Of a DNA stretch of 64,000 nt, positions 25,713 to 34,413 are shown piece by piece; position 1 is the stretch's first letter; every line of letters starts with the position of its first letter. The stretch is from Martelella alba. GTDB taxonomy: Bacteria; Pseudomonadota; Alphaproteobacteria; Rhizobiales; Rhizobiaceae. The notes under the pieces are model-generated. The model made no database searches. It was not told where the DNA came from and was given only the letters and a program-made list of their open reading frames with translations. Where the stretch lies: contig NZ_VHLG01000011.1 in NCBI RefSeq assembly GCF_006516955.1, positions 62,001 to 126,000 of the forward strand, in the 5' to 3' direction. The translations under genes and the position numbers were made by a program.

Positions 25713-26465
25713 ATGTCCGGATCCCTCGCTCCCATGCGCCTCGACCAGCTTCTGGTCGCGCTTAACCGTTTCGATACGCGCTCGCGGGCGCGTGATGCGA
25801 TCCAGCGCGGCACCGTGAAGGTCAATGGCCGAAGTGTCAAAAAACCAGGCGAGACCGTGACGCCCGATGCAGAAATCACCATTGACGATCCGGCCAGTCA
25901 ATATGTCTCGCGTGCAGCCCTGAAACTGGTGCACGGACTTGTCCATTTCGGCCTGTCGCCGGCTGGCTGTCACGGGCTTGATATCGGCGCGTCGACCGGC
26001 GGCTTCACCCAGGTTCTGCTGGAGGCGGGCGCGCGGCATGTGACTGCGGTTGATGTCGGTCACGGCCAGATGGCCGCAAAGATCGCCGAAGACCCGCGTG
26101 TCACCAATATTGAAGGGTTGAATGCCCGTCAGCTTGCCAAAACTGACATCGGTGACGGCCCCTTCGATTTCATCGTCTCCGATGTTTCCTTCATCTCACT
26201 GAAACTGGCGCTGCCGCCCGCGCTCGACATCGCCGCACCGGGGGCCGCCTGTGTGTTACTGGTCAAGCCGCAATTTGAAGCGGGGCGTGAGGCGATCGGC
26301 AAAAAGGGCCTGCTGAAAGATCCGGCACTGGGTGCCGAGGTCGCAAAGGATCTGGAAAGCTGGCTGGTCAAGACCTGCGGCTGGACAAGTCTCGGGCTGA
26401 CCACCTCTCCCATTGAAGGCGGCGATGGCAATATCGAATATCTGCTCGGCGGCAGAAAGGCTTGA
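25713..26465 (+). CDS. tlyA: TlyA-family rRNA (cytidine-2'-O)-methyltransferase
   Basis: The protein has 250 residues: an N-terminal S4 RNA-binding domain (about 8-65; RLDQLLVALNRFDTRSRARD, VKVNGRSVKKPGETV) and a FtsJ-like SAM methyltransferase domain (about 68-248; GLDIGASTGGFTQVLLEAGA, DFIVSDVSFISLKLALP, LLVKPQFEAGRE). TlyA methylates 2'-O of cytidines in 16S and 23S rRNA in some bacteria, and related proteins were named hemolysins. The start used is MSGSLAPMRL; MRLDQLL eight codons later is an alternative. It lies after dxs and 16 bp before the next methyltransferase gene, so the three probably form an operon. Confidence 0.9.
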   Translation: MSGSLAPMRLDQLLVALNRFDTRSRARDAIQRGTVKVNGRSVKKPGETVTPDAEITIDDPASQYVSRAALKLVHGLVHFGLSPAGCHGLDIGASTGGFTQVLLEAGARHVTAVDVGHGQMAAKIAEDPRVTNIEGLNARQLAKTDIGDGPFDFIVSDVSFISLKLALPPALDIAAPGAACVLLVKPQFEAGREAIGKKGLLKDPALGAEVAKDLESWLVKTCGWTSLGLTTSPIEGGDGNIEYLLGGRKA

Positions 26466-26481
26466 AAGGACGCAAGACGGA

Positions 26482-27729
26482 ATGGGTGCTGAAACCGTAA
26501 TAATCGAGAAACTTGGCAGCCAGGGCGATGGCATCGCCAAAGGCCCCGTCTTTGTCCCCTTCACCCTGCCGGGCGAAGAGGTGATGATCGCCCGCAACAA
26601 GGACCACGGCACGCTGCTGGCCCTGAAAAAGGCCGCGCCGGAGCGCATCGCACCAGCCTGTCGCCACTTCGGCCCCGATGGCAGGAACGGCACCTGTGGC
26701 GGCTGTGCGCTGCAGCATCTGGGACCAGACAGCTATCGCGCCTTCAAAACCGCACTCGTTTCCGATGCCCTTGCCTTCCAGCATATCGACTGTCCCGTCG
26801 CGCCGCTGGTGGAAGCGGCCCCCGGCGAAAGGCGCCGTGCCAGCTTTGCCGGGCGAAAAACGGAAACAGGCATTGTCTTCGGCTTTTCAAGTCCGTCTAG
26901 CCATCACATCGTTGCGATAGAGGAATGTCCCGTCCTGTTGCCATCGCTGGTGGCTCGTTTTCCAGCCTTTAAACTTCTTGCAGGTATTCTGACGTCCAGT
27001 GCCGAGCCCTTCCGCATCGCGGTTCTGGAAACGGCGACCGGCCTCGATATTTCCTTCTCTGGCCTTAAAAAGCCTTCTGAAAAACGCCGTCAGGCGGCCA
27101 TCAAGGCTGCGCTGACGCTGAAGGGCATCGCGCGGCTTTCGATCGATGACGAAATCCTTGTCGAACCCGACAAGCCCAGTCTTTCGATCGACGGCGTGGC
27201 GCTGGTGCCACCGCCCGCGGCCTTCAGTCAGGCCAGCATCAAGGCCGAGGACGCGATGGCCCAGCTTGTTCTGGACCATCTTGCCGGGGCGAAACGGGTT
27301 GCGGATCTGTTTTCCGGCTTTGGCACATTCGCGCTGCGGCTGGCGCAAAGAGCGCGGGTCCATGCGGTGGAATCCAGTGCTCCCGCGCTTGCAGCGCTAG
27401 ACCATGCCGCCCGCAACCATCAGGGGCTCAAACCGGTCAGCATTGAGCGGCGTGATCTCTACCGCCGGCCGCTAATGCCGCAGGAGCTGAAGATTTTCGA
27501 TGGCATCGTCTTCGACCCGCCGCGCGCCGGCGCCCGCGAACAGGCGGAAGAACTGGCCCGCTCGATCGTACCGAAAATCGTCGCGGTGAGCTGTAATCCG
27601 GCAACGCTTGCCCGCGATCTGGAAATCCTGGTCGCCGGCGGTTACCGGATCGACAAGATTACACCGATCGACCAGTTCCTCTGGAGCCCCCATGTGGAGG
27701 CCGTCGCCTGCCTGACCAAGATTGCCTGA
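26482..27729 (+). CDS. Class I SAM-dependent RNA m5U methyltransferase (RlmD/TrmA superfamily) with Fe-S cluster
   Basis: This 415-residue enzyme would methylate C5 of uridine in rRNA or tRNA. Residues 1-55 form a TRAM-like domain (IIEKLGSQGDGIAKGPVFVP). The four Fe-S cluster cysteines of the RlmD group are visible: C60, C72, C75 (TCGGCALQHL) and C149 (IEECPVL). The SAM site is VADLFSGFGTFALRLA near 295, and the catalytic cysteine lies in VSCNPATLARDL. A stop precedes a 23-bp gap to the bidirectional terminator at 27744. Whether the target is rRNA U1939, U747 or another site cannot be told from sequence. Confidence 0.9.
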   Translation: MGAETVIIEKLGSQGDGIAKGPVFVPFTLPGEEVMIARNKDHGTLLALKKAAPERIAPACRHFGPDGRNGTCGGCALQHLGPDSYRAFKTALVSDALAFQHIDCPVAPLVEAAPGERRRASFAGRKTETGIVFGFSSPSSHHIVAIEECPVLLPSLVARFPAFKLLAGILTSSAEPFRIAVLETATGLDISFSGLKKPSEKRRQAAIKAALTLKGIARLSIDDEILVEPDKPSLSIDGVALVPPPAAFSQASIKAEDAMAQLVLDHLAGAKRVADLFSGFGTFALRLAQRARVHAVESSAPALAALDHAARNHQGLKPVSIERRDLYRRPLMPQELKIFDGIVFDPPRAGAREQAEELARSIVPKIVAVSCNPATLARDLEILVAGGYRIDKITPIDQFLWSPHVEAVACLTKIA

Positions 27730-27743
27730 GGGACAAATGCAAA

Positions 27744-27767
27744 AGGCCGGAGACGATGCTCCGGCCT
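27744..27767. terminator. Bidirectional rho-independent terminator
   Basis: AGGCCGGAG-ACGATG-CTCCGGCCT is a perfect 9-bp stem with a 6-nt loop, flanked by AAAA on the left and TTGTTT on the right. It serves the plus-strand methyltransferase and the convergent minus-strand BA14K gene. The same hairpin type recurs at 28421 and 28652. Confidence 0.85.
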
Positions 27768-27787
27768 TGTTTCGGTTGGATGCCCGA

Positions 27788-28234
27788 TCAGTAATAGGGC
27801 GAATAACACTGCTGACGCGGCCCGTTATAGGGCTGATAGGTGTTATCAGAAGCCCGATAGGACTTATAGCGATCCTCACACCATTGATAATGGCGCGGAT
27901 TGATGCCGTTGCCGGAGGTTGCATAGTTGTTGTTGTTATTGCCGGCAGCAACCGCACCGCCGATAATCAAGGCGCCCGCGCCAAGGGCGGCAAGCGGCAC
28001 CCAGGCATTGCCATTCCAGCCCCAGTTGTCATGCGGCGGCGGACCGGGCGGCGGCCTGCGACCGGGGCCGCCATAACCGGGCGGCGGCCCTTGAACCTTG
28101 ACGATATTTGGCTGATCGCCTGAAACGGGTGCTGCAATGCCAGGCATTGCACTGGCAGGCACCGTCGCAGCAGCAAGAAAGGCAGCGGCAACTGCACCGA
28201 TAAGGGTCTTTTTCACGTAATCGAGCATCTTCAT
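27788..28234 (-). CDS. BA14K-family protein, paralogue 1
   Basis: This is a 148-residue exported or membrane-anchored protein. A signal peptide (VKKTLIGAVAAAFLAAATVP, cleavage after ASA) is followed by a Pro/Gly-rich stretch (PPPGYGGPGRRPPPGPPP), a short hydrophobic segment [18 protein letters not shown] and the conserved C-terminal BA14K domain [20 protein letters not shown] ending [10 protein letters not shown]14K proteins were described in Brucella as immunoreactive lectin-like antigens. The start has GAAGGGAG upstream. It is the last of three tandem paralogues; its 3' end is almost identical in DNA to that of paralogue 2, which points to recent duplication or gene conversion. Confidence 0.85.
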   Translation of the reverse strand: MKMLDYVKKTLIGAVAAAFLAAATVPASAMPGIAAPVSGDQPNIVKVQGPPPGYGGPGRRPPPGPPPHDNWGWNGNAWVPLAALGAGALIIGGAVAAGNNNNNYATSGNGINPRHYQWCEDRYKSYRASDNTYQPYNGPRQQCYSPYY

Positions 28235-28420
28235 ACTCCCTTCGACCGGATACAACGCATCTGTCAGCGCATGGTTCCCCAAACAGCTTGATTTTGCGTT
28301 ACCGGAACACGTGTTAGCGAACACTATCTGAACCACGGATTAACACAGAAGCAGACGCTGCACCATTTCTCTCCCGTATGCAGGACCGTCAACGACGGCC
28401 AGCTTATTCACACGCAAAAG

Positions 28421-28442
28421 AGCCGGAGACATTGCTCCGGCT
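28421..28442. terminator. Terminator-like hairpin, left duplicate flanking the palindromic element
   Basis: AGCCGGAG-ACATTG-CTCCGGCT, a perfect 8-bp stem preceded by AAAAG. It differs from the hairpin at 28652-28675 by one loop base and from that at 27744 by few bases. It lies on the far side of the repeat element from the gene it would be expected to terminate. Confidence 0.75.
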
Positions 28443-28443
28443 T

Positions 28444-28653
28444 CAGACGGCTGACAAAGTCATTCAGCTTGTCTGTTTGGAGTGGAATAGCCATCACCTG
28501 CGCCGTCATCCCCGTGCTTGTCACGGAGATCCAGATTCACAAGATATTGAATAGAAAAGTTTTTTCGCCGCGCGGACGCGCGTCGGCTGGATGCCTGTGG
28601 ACCAAGCACAGGCATAACGTCAGAGAAGGGGATAGGCTTCGTCAGCAAACTGA
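28444..28653. repeat. MITE-like palindromic element, copy 1 (about 210 bp)
   Basis: The left end CAGACGGCTGACAAAG and right end CTTCGTCAGCAAACTGA are imperfect terminal inverted repeats (about 13 of 17). Internally, CCGTCATCCCCGTGCTTGTC on the left pairs with a GGCTGGATGCCTGTGG...GGCATAACG arm on the right, so the whole can fold as a large cruciform. A second copy with the same order of blocks lies at 43488-43691. No coding capacity is seen, so it is a non-autonomous element. The GTCATCCCCGTGC core belongs to a type of palindromic repeat widespread in alphaproteobacteria. Confidence 0.8.
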
Positions 28654-28675
28654 GCCGGAGACGTTGCTCCGGCTC
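28652..28675. terminator. Rho-independent terminator of BA14K paralogue 2 (right duplicate)
   Basis: GAGCCGGAG-ACGTTG-CTCCGGCTC, a perfect 9-bp stem, 20 bp downstream of the BA14K paralogue 2 stop on the minus strand. The near-identical hairpin at 28421 lies across the repeat element, so the pair looks like a duplication made on insertion. Confidence 0.8.
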
Positions 28676-28695
28676 TTCTCGTTCACAATACCAAA

Positions 28696-29211
28696 TCAGT
28701 AATAGGGCGAATAGCACTGCTGGCGCGGCCCGTTATAGGGCTGGTAGGTGTTATCAGAAGCCCGATAGGACTTATAGCGATCCTCACACCATTGATAATG
28801 GCGCGGATTGATGCTGCTTCCAGGCGATACATAGTTGTTATTATTGTTATTTCCAGCCGCGATGGCACCACCGATGATCAGCGCCCCGGCCCCCATGGCG
28901 GCAAGCGGCGCCCATGCATTCCCATTCCAGCCCCAGCCATTATAAGGCGGCGGACCGGGCGGCGGTCCCCAGCCACCACGCGGGGGCGGACCACCTTGCC
29001 AGCCGCCACGCGGAGGCGGGCCGCCATGCCATCCGCCACGCGGGGGCGGGCCGCCATGCCAGCCGCGGCCGGGCGGCGGGCCCTGTACTTTCACAATCGC
29101 ACCGCGATGATCCGGCGCCGTGATCGGCATGGCATTGACCGGCAGCGTCGCAGCCGCCACCAGAGCCGCAGAAACGGCGCCGACAAAAGCCTTTTTCACA
29201 TATCCTGGCAT
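28696..29211 (-). CDS. BA14K-family protein, paralogue 2, with Pro/Gly repeats
   Basis: This 171-residue paralogue has signal peptide [20 protein letters not shown], then about four tandem copies of an 11-residue unit [11 protein letters not shown] (residues about 50-85), a hydrophobic segment [18 protein letters not shown], an Asn run and the BA14K domain, identical to that of paralogue 1 from [15 protein letters not shown] to the last residue. The start is ATG with AGGAG upstream; a frame nine codons longer lacks support. The repeat block, made of GC-rich 33-bp DNA repeats, is likely to vary in copy number. Confidence 0.85.
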   Translation of the reverse strand: MPGYVKKAFVGAVSAALVAAATLPVNAMPITAPDHRGAIVKVQGPPPGRGWHGGPPPRGGWHGGPPPRGGWQGGPPPRGGWGPPPGPPPYNGWGWNGNAWAPLAAMGAGALIIGGAIAAGNNNNNNYVSPGSSINPRHYQWCEDRYKSYRASDNTYQPYNGPRQQCYSPYY

Positions 29212-29422
29212 GGTCCAACTCCTGTCCATCCGAGACAAATGCTTCGGCGGAAATCCGGTTTCGGCAAAAGCGACCGGACCGCCATTCGATGTCCTGACTT
29301 AGCAAAAGCGACCTGAACCGGGGCTTAACAATGACCATGTCAAAAAGATATGTACCAGCCGCAAATCCGGCCGGAATGGCAAGCCCCGGCGGCTACGGCT
29401 GCCGGCACCCTGCTGCGCTGCC

Positions 29423-29932
29423 TCAATAATAAGGCGAGAAGCATTGTTGCCGCTGTCCATTATAGGGCTGGTATGTATTGTCGGCCCGGCGATAGGATCG
29501 ATAGGTCTGAGCACACCATTCATAGTGGCGCGGGTTAATGCCTGTGACGGTGGTCTGGGCAGGCTGGTTCTTGTCATTTTGCGACGCTGCGATGACACCG
29601 CCAAGGATCAATGCACCAGCGCCCAGCACGGCAGCAGGCACCCAATCATCATCGTTATCATCGTCTCTGCGCCGTTCACGCGGGGGCGGACGGCGTTCAC
29701 GATAATAATAGTCGTCCTCATAATAGTAATAGCCCGGCTCTTCATACCAATAGCCGGAACGCGGACCATCGTACCAATAGCCGCCCCTGGACTGAACCTT
29801 GACCACATGCGGAGAACCTCCTGCATCTGGTGCCGCAGCGAGCGGCATCGCCCCGGCCGGGGCGGTGGCAAGCGTTGCGAGCACAAGCGTCATGGCGCCT
29901 GCGATGTTTTTTCGGGTATTTCCGGTCATCAT
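29423..29932 (-). CDS. BA14K-family protein, paralogue 3, Tyr/Asp/Arg-rich linker
   Basis: This 169-residue paralogue has signal peptide NIAGAMTLVLATLATAPAGA, a linker unlike the others (repeated G-Y-W-Y, then a YYYYEDDYYYRERRPPP-type stretch and an Arg/Asp-rich run), a hydrophobic segment AAVLGAGALILGGVIAA and the BA14K domain NPRHYEWCAQTYRSYRRADN ending QQCFSPYY. The start MMTGNTRK has GGGAAA upstream. It is first of the tandem trio on the minus strand. The order of parts is conserved while the linkers differ completely, so the linker is probably the variable surface part. Function unknown. Confidence 0.83.
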   Translation of the reverse strand: MMTGNTRKNIAGAMTLVLATLATAPAGAMPLAAAPDAGGSPHVVKVQSRGGYWYDGPRSGYWYEEPGYYYYEDDYYYRERRPPPRERRRDDDNDDDWVPAAVLGAGALILGGVIAASQNDKNQPAQTTVTGINPRHYEWCAQTYRSYRRADNTYQPYNGQRQQCFSPYY

Positions 29933-30164
29933 CAGTTTCCCGTCTGTTCGAAAGATGAAATCACAATCCGTAACTGGCGAAAGAAACCGGCACTGCCTCA
30001 AATCAGAATCTGGGAAAAATACCGGCTCGTGGAACCGTCCTAGGCGGCGATGCAGACGGAATACGGGCCATTTCCAGGCACCGGAAAATATAAGAAAACA
30101 ATAAAGGCGCCGCTCTTCAGCAACGCCCTTTTTGACCGTGTGAACAGTCGGCGATGATTGCCGA

Positions 30165-31097
30165 TCAGTCTGTTGCCTCACCCTTAAGCCGTGCGGCGAC
30201 CTGATCCACCAGCGCCTGTTCCGCATAAAGTCCGCCCGTTGTCAGATAGAGCAGGCCGCCATCGGGATAGATGACCTGCCCCTTCTGCCAGGCCGTGGTC
30301 TGGTCAACGAGATCATTGTCGAGCAGTACCGAAGCCGCGGTACCGGTCTGGCCGATGGTGGCATCGCGATCAAGCACATAGAGCCAGTCAGGATTGGTTT
30401 TGAGGATATATTCGAAGGAAACCGCCTGGCCGTGCGTGCCGACATCAAGGCCCGGATCGGCAGCCGCAAAGCCATAGAGATCATAGACATTGCCGAAACG
30501 CGAACCAGGCCCGAAAGCGGAAACCTTGCCGCCCGTGGTCAGCAGCACGAGCGCGGTTCCAGCGTCTCTGGTCTGGCCCTGAAGCGCACTTACCGATTGT
30601 TCAAGCGCCGAAATCCTTGCCTCGACCTCGTCCTGGCGATCAAAGATCTGGCCGAGCGTGCGGGCATTGGCCTCAACGCTGTCAAGGAAGTGCGCATTGT
30701 CGATGGTGAGGTCGATGGTCGGTGCAATCTTCGCCAGCTCCGCATATTTCGGCTGCGAACGGCCGGCGACAATGATGAGATCCGGCTGAAGCGCATTGAC
30801 CGCCTCATAATCCGGCTCAAAGAGCGAGCCGACCTTGTCATATTCATCACCGGCATATTGCTTCAGCTCATCCGGCAAAGGTGCTGTCGGCACACCGGCC
30901 ACTTTCACGCCCAGCGCATTCAGCGTGTCAAGCGAAGCAAGATCAAAGACCACCACGGTCTTGGGATCGGTCTCCACCTCACTCGTGCCGCTGGCATGGG
31001 TGACTGAAATCATCTCGGCAAACGAAGGCAGCGCGGTGCAGGCCAAAAGGGCCGCCGCAAGAGAGAGGCGGCTGAGGGCAGACGGCATCTGGGACAA
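30165..31097 (-). CDS. Siderophore ABC transporter substrate-binding protein (YclQ/FatB type)
   Basis: This is a 310-residue periplasmic iron-chelate binding protein of the cobalamin/Fe3+ class (cluster 8). The signal peptide is LSLAAALLACTALPSFA. Family blocks include VVVFDLASLDTLNALGVKV, YEAVNALQPDLIIVAGRSQP and FEYILKTNPDWLYVLDRDAT, which resemble the petrobactin/catechol binding proteins YclQ/FpuA. Two starts are possible: TTG at 31097, with AGGAG 8 nt upstream, or ATG at 31088 with poorer spacing. It is separated from its permease and ATPase genes (32496-35168, opposite strand) by an MFS gene. The ligand is unknown. Confidence 0.85.
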   Translation of the reverse strand: MSQMPSALSRLSLAAALLACTALPSFAEMISVTHASGTSEVETDPKTVVVFDLASLDTLNALGVKVAGVPTAPLPDELKQYAGDEYDKVGSLFEPDYEAVNALQPDLIIVAGRSQPKYAELAKIAPTIDLTIDNAHFLDSVEANARTLGQIFDRQDEVEARISALEQSVSALQGQTRDAGTALVLLTTGGKVSAFGPGSRFGNVYDLYGFAAADPGLDVGTHGQAVSFEYILKTNPDWLYVLDRDATIGQTGTAASVLLDNDLVDQTTAWQKGQVIYPDGGLLYLTTGGLYAEQALVDQVAARLKGEATD

Positions 31098-31119
31098 GGG
31101 TGCATCTCCTATTCTTGAA

Positions 31120-31145
31120 TTTGTTTGTCAACATATTGAAACAAA
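31120..31145. promoter_or_regulatory. Inverted repeat TTTGTTT-N12-AAACAAA upstream of the siderophore-binding protein
   Basis: Perfect 7-bp arms lie in an AT-rich patch 23-48 bp upstream of the gene start, where an iron regulator (RirA, Irr or an AraC protein) would act. It does not match a Fur consensus I can recall with certainty. The role is inferred. Confidence 0.4.
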
Positions 31146-31185
31146 CAGACAAGGCAAGATCGGAGAGCGGCTTTTCACCTCACAT

Positions 31186-32400
31186 TTACGTGCCTGCCCC
31201 GGCAGCAACACGTGACCTGAGCCCGAAAAGCCCCCAGACGGCCATGAGCGCAACAAGCGTCAGCAAAAAAATGGCGACAAGGGCGGCAAGGAAACCCAGT
31301 CTGGCGAGACAAAGACTGAAAAGCAGCGGTGCAACTGCCGTTGCAAGATTTTGCGGCAGAGCAATCCGCCCGGCCATCAGCGCATATTCACCCGGTGCAA
31401 AGAAACCGAGTGGCAAAACAGCCCGCGAGACCGCCCCCATGCCTGAACCGAAACCGTAAAGCAGCACGAAGACGACGGCAGCAGCCGGGGACGGCGCGAG
31501 GACGACAGCGACCACGCTTCCCAACAGCGGCAGGCAACCGGCTAGAAAGGCTGCCGGCAGCGGATCATCACTGCGCCCGATGAAAAGATCGGCCGCACGG
31601 GCGGAAATACTGAGAAACGAACGCATGGACGCAAGCCACAGCGCAAGCGCCGGGCCTGCACCAGCAAGGCCAAGGAGTTCGATCAGCGACGGTGAAATAC
31701 CGAAACCGACAATGCTGAAGGCCGTTGAGAACAGGGCGATCAGCACAAAAGCGCGCCGCTTTTCCCGTGCCGGAAGCAATAAGGGCATCCGCGCAGCTTC
31801 GCGGCCTTGCGCGGCTGTCTCTGCCGGGCGGGGCCCCGGACCGAAGAAATTGAGTGGCGCGGCGACGAAGAACAGCAGGCCCGCGCCAAGAAGAAGCGCC
31901 ATACGCCAGCCGGCATTTTCAACGACAAAGGTGAAGGCTGGCCAGGCGAAGCCTGCCGACATACCGGTGAAAATCATCATCAGCCCGATTGCGTGTCGCG
32001 CACCGCCCCCTTCCCGCTCGACAATCGCCGCATAGGCAGGATTGGAAAGCGCAAAGGCCCCGCCAAGCCCGATCACGGCCCAGGCGGCAAAATAGCCTAC
32101 CGGCCCCTGGCATGCTGACAGCAGAACAAGCCCCAGCGCCATCACCATGGCACCCAGCGATAGAAAGGAACGGGCACCATAGCGCGCGACCAGCCGCCCG
32201 ACCGAGGGCCCGGCAAAGGCCAATATCAACATAAAAAGCGTGAGCCCGCCGAACAACATATCCTGAGCAATGCCGAGCGCTTCGCCCATGGGCCGCACTG
32301 TGACGGACAGCATGTCAAAACCGGCCCCCCAACCGATCAGCTGCCCCGCAGACAGACTGCCAATCAGGCGCATGCGCCCCACTTGTGTACCTTGCCCCAT
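31186..32400 (-). CDS. MFS transporter within the iron-uptake locus
   Basis: This is a 404-residue major facilitator with about 12 hydrophobic segments, including LAFAGPSVGRLVARYGARSF (the loop 2-3 G-x-x-x-D/R-x-x-G-x-R motif) and a long central loop (PGPRPAETAAQGREAARMP). It ends in the cytoplasm with FGLRSRVAAGAGT. Because it lies between the binding protein and the divergent permease genes, it may export or import a siderophore, but no substrate motif is visible. The start is uncertain: MGQGTQVGRM at 32400 is used; MRLIGSLSAG nine codons later is an alternative. Confidence 0.75.
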   Translation of the reverse strand: MGQGTQVGRMRLIGSLSAGQLIGWGAGFDMLSVTVRPMGEALGIAQDMLFGGLTLFMLILAFAGPSVGRLVARYGARSFLSLGAMVMALGLVLLSACQGPVGYFAAWAVIGLGGAFALSNPAYAAIVEREGGGARHAIGLMMIFTGMSAGFAWPAFTFVVENAGWRMALLLGAGLLFFVAAPLNFFGPGPRPAETAAQGREAARMPLLLPAREKRRAFVLIALFSTAFSIVGFGISPSLIELLGLAGAGPALALWLASMRSFLSISARAADLFIGRSDDPLPAAFLAGCLPLLGSVVAVVLAPSPAAAVVFVLLYGFGSGMGAVSRAVLPLGFFAPGEYALMAGRIALPQNLATAVAPLLFSLCLARLGFLAALVAIFLLTLVALMAVWGLFGLRSRVAAGAGT

Positions 32401-32455
32401 CGGACATCCCCATGCCCGGCCCGCGATATCCGCCGTCGCCGTTCTTGACCTGTTA

Positions 32456-32477
32456 TCATCTTGTGTCCATAAGATGA
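32456..32477. promoter_or_regulatory. Inverted repeat TCATCTT-N8-AAGATGA in the divergent iron-locus promoter
   Basis: Perfect 7-bp arms are placed 19-40 bp before the first permease gene. A TTGACC (32445-32450) and, 17 nt on, CATAAG (32468-32473) could be -35 and -10, and the repeat overlaps them as an iron-responsive operator would. This function is inferred. Confidence 0.45.
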
Positions 32478-32495
32478 AAAAAATAGTTGACTTCA

Positions 32496-33455
32496 ATGCT
32501 CAAAATTTCGCTCATCCTTCCGCTGTCCCTGATCCTGATTGCCGCAAGTCTATTGACAGGCGCCGGATCGGTTTCGCTGTCATCGCTCATGGCTGGCAGC
32601 AGCGACAACGCAGGACTGATCCTGCTTGCCAGCCGCCTGCCACGCACACTTGCGCTGATCCTTGCCGGTGGCAGCCTGGCAATCGCCGGCACCATCATGC
32701 AGATGTTGACGCAGAACCGTTTCGTCGAGCCATCGACGGCTGGAACGACGGAGTCGGCAGCCCTTGGCATGTTGACGGCGATGTTGATTTTTCCGGACAT
32801 GCCGGTGATCGGGAAAATGGTCTTTGCCGCGCTCTTCGCCATGGCCGGCACGGCGCTGTTTTTGAAGCTGGTGCGCCACATCCCGGCCCGTTCAGTCCTC
32901 ATGGTGCCGCTGACAGGCATCATGCTGGCTGGTGTCATCGGCGCGGTGACGAGCTTTCTCGCCTATCGTTTCGACATGCTGCAATCGCTCGGCGCCTGGT
33001 CCAATGGCGATTTCTCCATGGTCTTGCGCGGCCGCTACGAGATCTTGTGGATCGGTCTGGCGCTTGCCATTCTCGCCTATCTCACAGCCGCCCGTTTCAC
33101 GCTTGCCGGGCTCGGCGAGGCGGTGGCCGTCAGCGCCGGTCTCAACTACCGCCGCGCCATGCTGACCGGCCTTGCCATCGTCGCCCTGACTTCCGCCTCG
33201 GTGGTGGTCACGGTCGGAACAATTCCCTTTGTCGGTCTTATCGTCCCCAATGTCGTCAGCCTGATCTTTGGTGACAATCTTCGAAAGACCCTGCCGATCA
33301 TCGCCTTTGGCGGTGCAGCGCTGGTGCTTGCCTGCGATATTCTCGGACGGATACTGATCATGCCTTATGAAATTCCGGTTGGCACAATGATGGGTATCAT
33401 CGGCTCGATGACATTCCTTTATCTTCTGCTTCGACGGGATGCCCATGCCAGCTGA
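32496..33455 (+). CDS. Iron-siderophore ABC transporter permease, FecCD family (first)
   Basis: This is a membrane subunit of a Fe3+-siderophore importer, 319 residues, with about nine to ten membrane helices. FecCD landmarks are SRLPRTLALILAGGSLAIAG, LGAWSNGDFSMVLRGRY and VGTIPFVGLIVPNVVSLIFG, the last being the conserved cytoplasmic coupling region. The start used is ATG at 32496; an in-frame TTG at 32487 is possible. It overlaps the next permease by 17 bp. With the ATPase at 34410 and the binding protein at 30165 it forms a complete YclNOPQ-like system. Confidence 0.88.
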   Translation: MLKISLILPLSLILIAASLLTGAGSVSLSSLMAGSSDNAGLILLASRLPRTLALILAGGSLAIAGTIMQMLTQNRFVEPSTAGTTESAALGMLTAMLIFPDMPVIGKMVFAALFAMAGTALFLKLVRHIPARSVLMVPLTGIMLAGVIGAVTSFLAYRFDMLQSLGAWSNGDFSMVLRGRYEILWIGLALAILAYLTAARFTLAGLGEAVAVSAGLNYRRAMLTGLAIVALTSASVVVTVGTIPFVGLIVPNVVSLIFGDNLRKTLPIIAFGGAALVLACDILGRILIMPYEIPVGTMMGIIGSMTFLYLLLRRDAHAS

Positions 33456-34413
33456 CATCCGCCGCCTCAGAGCCATTGTCACCCTCAGCTTGCTGGGCGC
33501 AGCAACCTTGATTGCCATCGCCCTGTTCATGACGCTGGGGGCGAAGGGATCATGGTCCTTCGTGCTGGCCTTCCGTGGCGAAAAGCTCGCAGCCCTTCTG
33601 CTGGTTGCCTATGCCATTGCTGTCTCCACCGTGCTGTTTCAAACCGTTGTTGCCAATCGCATCCTGACGCCGGCCATTATGGGATTTGACGCCCTTTATG
33701 TACTGTTGCAGACCGTGCTGGTCTTCCTGTTCGGCGCCGCAGGTTTTTCCACACTGGATCCAAACCTGCTATTCCTCATCGAAACAGCGACAATGCTGAT
33801 ATTCTCGCTGCTATTGTTCCGCTTTCTGTTTGCCGGAACGCGACGCAGCCTGCATCTCGTCATGCTGGTCGGCATTCTGTTCGGCGGCCTGTTCCGCAGC
33901 CTTGCAAGCTTTCTGCAAAGGCTGATCGAACCGACTGATTTCATGGTTCTGCAAGATCAGTTTTTCGCCAGTTTCAACGGTGTCGATGGCAGCCTGCTCG
34001 GCATTTCGGCTATCGCCATCCTTGCTGCATCGCTGATCGCATTCCGGCTCCTGCCCGAGCTTGATATTCTGCTGACCGGCCGCGAGACGGCCATCAGTCT
34101 TGGCGTTGCCCATGATCGGGTGGTCACAACAACGCTGATCGTCGTCACGATCCTGGTCTCGGTATCGACTGCGCTGGTCGGGCCCGTCACCTTCTTCGGC
34201 CTGCTGGTCGCCAATCTGGCCTATATCATTCTGCCAGGCGGCAGGCACCGGCTGGTTCTGCCGGCAGCAGTACTGATCGCCGCGCTGACGCTGGTCGGCG
34301 GGCAGACGCTGCTGGAGCGGGTCTTCGATTTCAACTCTGCCCTTTCGATCATCATCGAATTTGCCGGCGGGATCGTCTTCATTCTTCTTCTGCTCAAGGG
34401 AGTGGCGCGATGA
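33439..34413 (+). CDS. Iron-siderophore ABC transporter permease, FecCD family (second)
   Basis: This is the second membrane subunit, 324 residues. Typical blocks are LRAIVTLSLLGAATLIAIAL, ILTPAIMGFDALYVLLQTVL, LLVANLAYIILPGGRHRLVL and a final FAGGIVFILLLLKGVAR. The coupling motif VGPVTFFGLLVANLAY corresponds to the P-F-x-G-L-x-x-P region of the first permease. An ATG 6 bp further in is an alternative start. Its stop overlaps the ATPase start by 4 bp. Heterodimeric permeases of this form occur in catechol and petrobactin uptake systems. Confidence 0.86.
   Translation: MPMPADIRRLRAIVTLSLLGAATLIAIALFMTLGAKGSWSFVLAFRGEKLAALLLVAYAIAVSTVLFQTVVANRILTPAIMGFDALYVLLQTVLVFLFGAAGFSTLDPNLLFLIETATMLIFSLLLFRFLFAGTRRSLHLVMLVGILFGGLFRSLASFLQRLIEPTDFMVLQDQFFASFNGVDGSLLGISAIAILAASLIAFRLLPELDILLTGRETAISLGVAHDRVVTTTLIVVTILVSVSTALVGPVTFFGLLVANLAYIILPGGRHRLVLPAAVLIAALTLVGGQTLLERVFDFNSALSIIIEFAGGIVFILLLLKGVAR

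Noticed and set aside
28444-28653. The palindromic elements as CRISPR repeats or a structural RNA gene
   Set aside because: There are only two copies, 15 kb apart, with no spacers or cas genes. The symmetry and terminal inverted repeats fit a mobile palindromic element.
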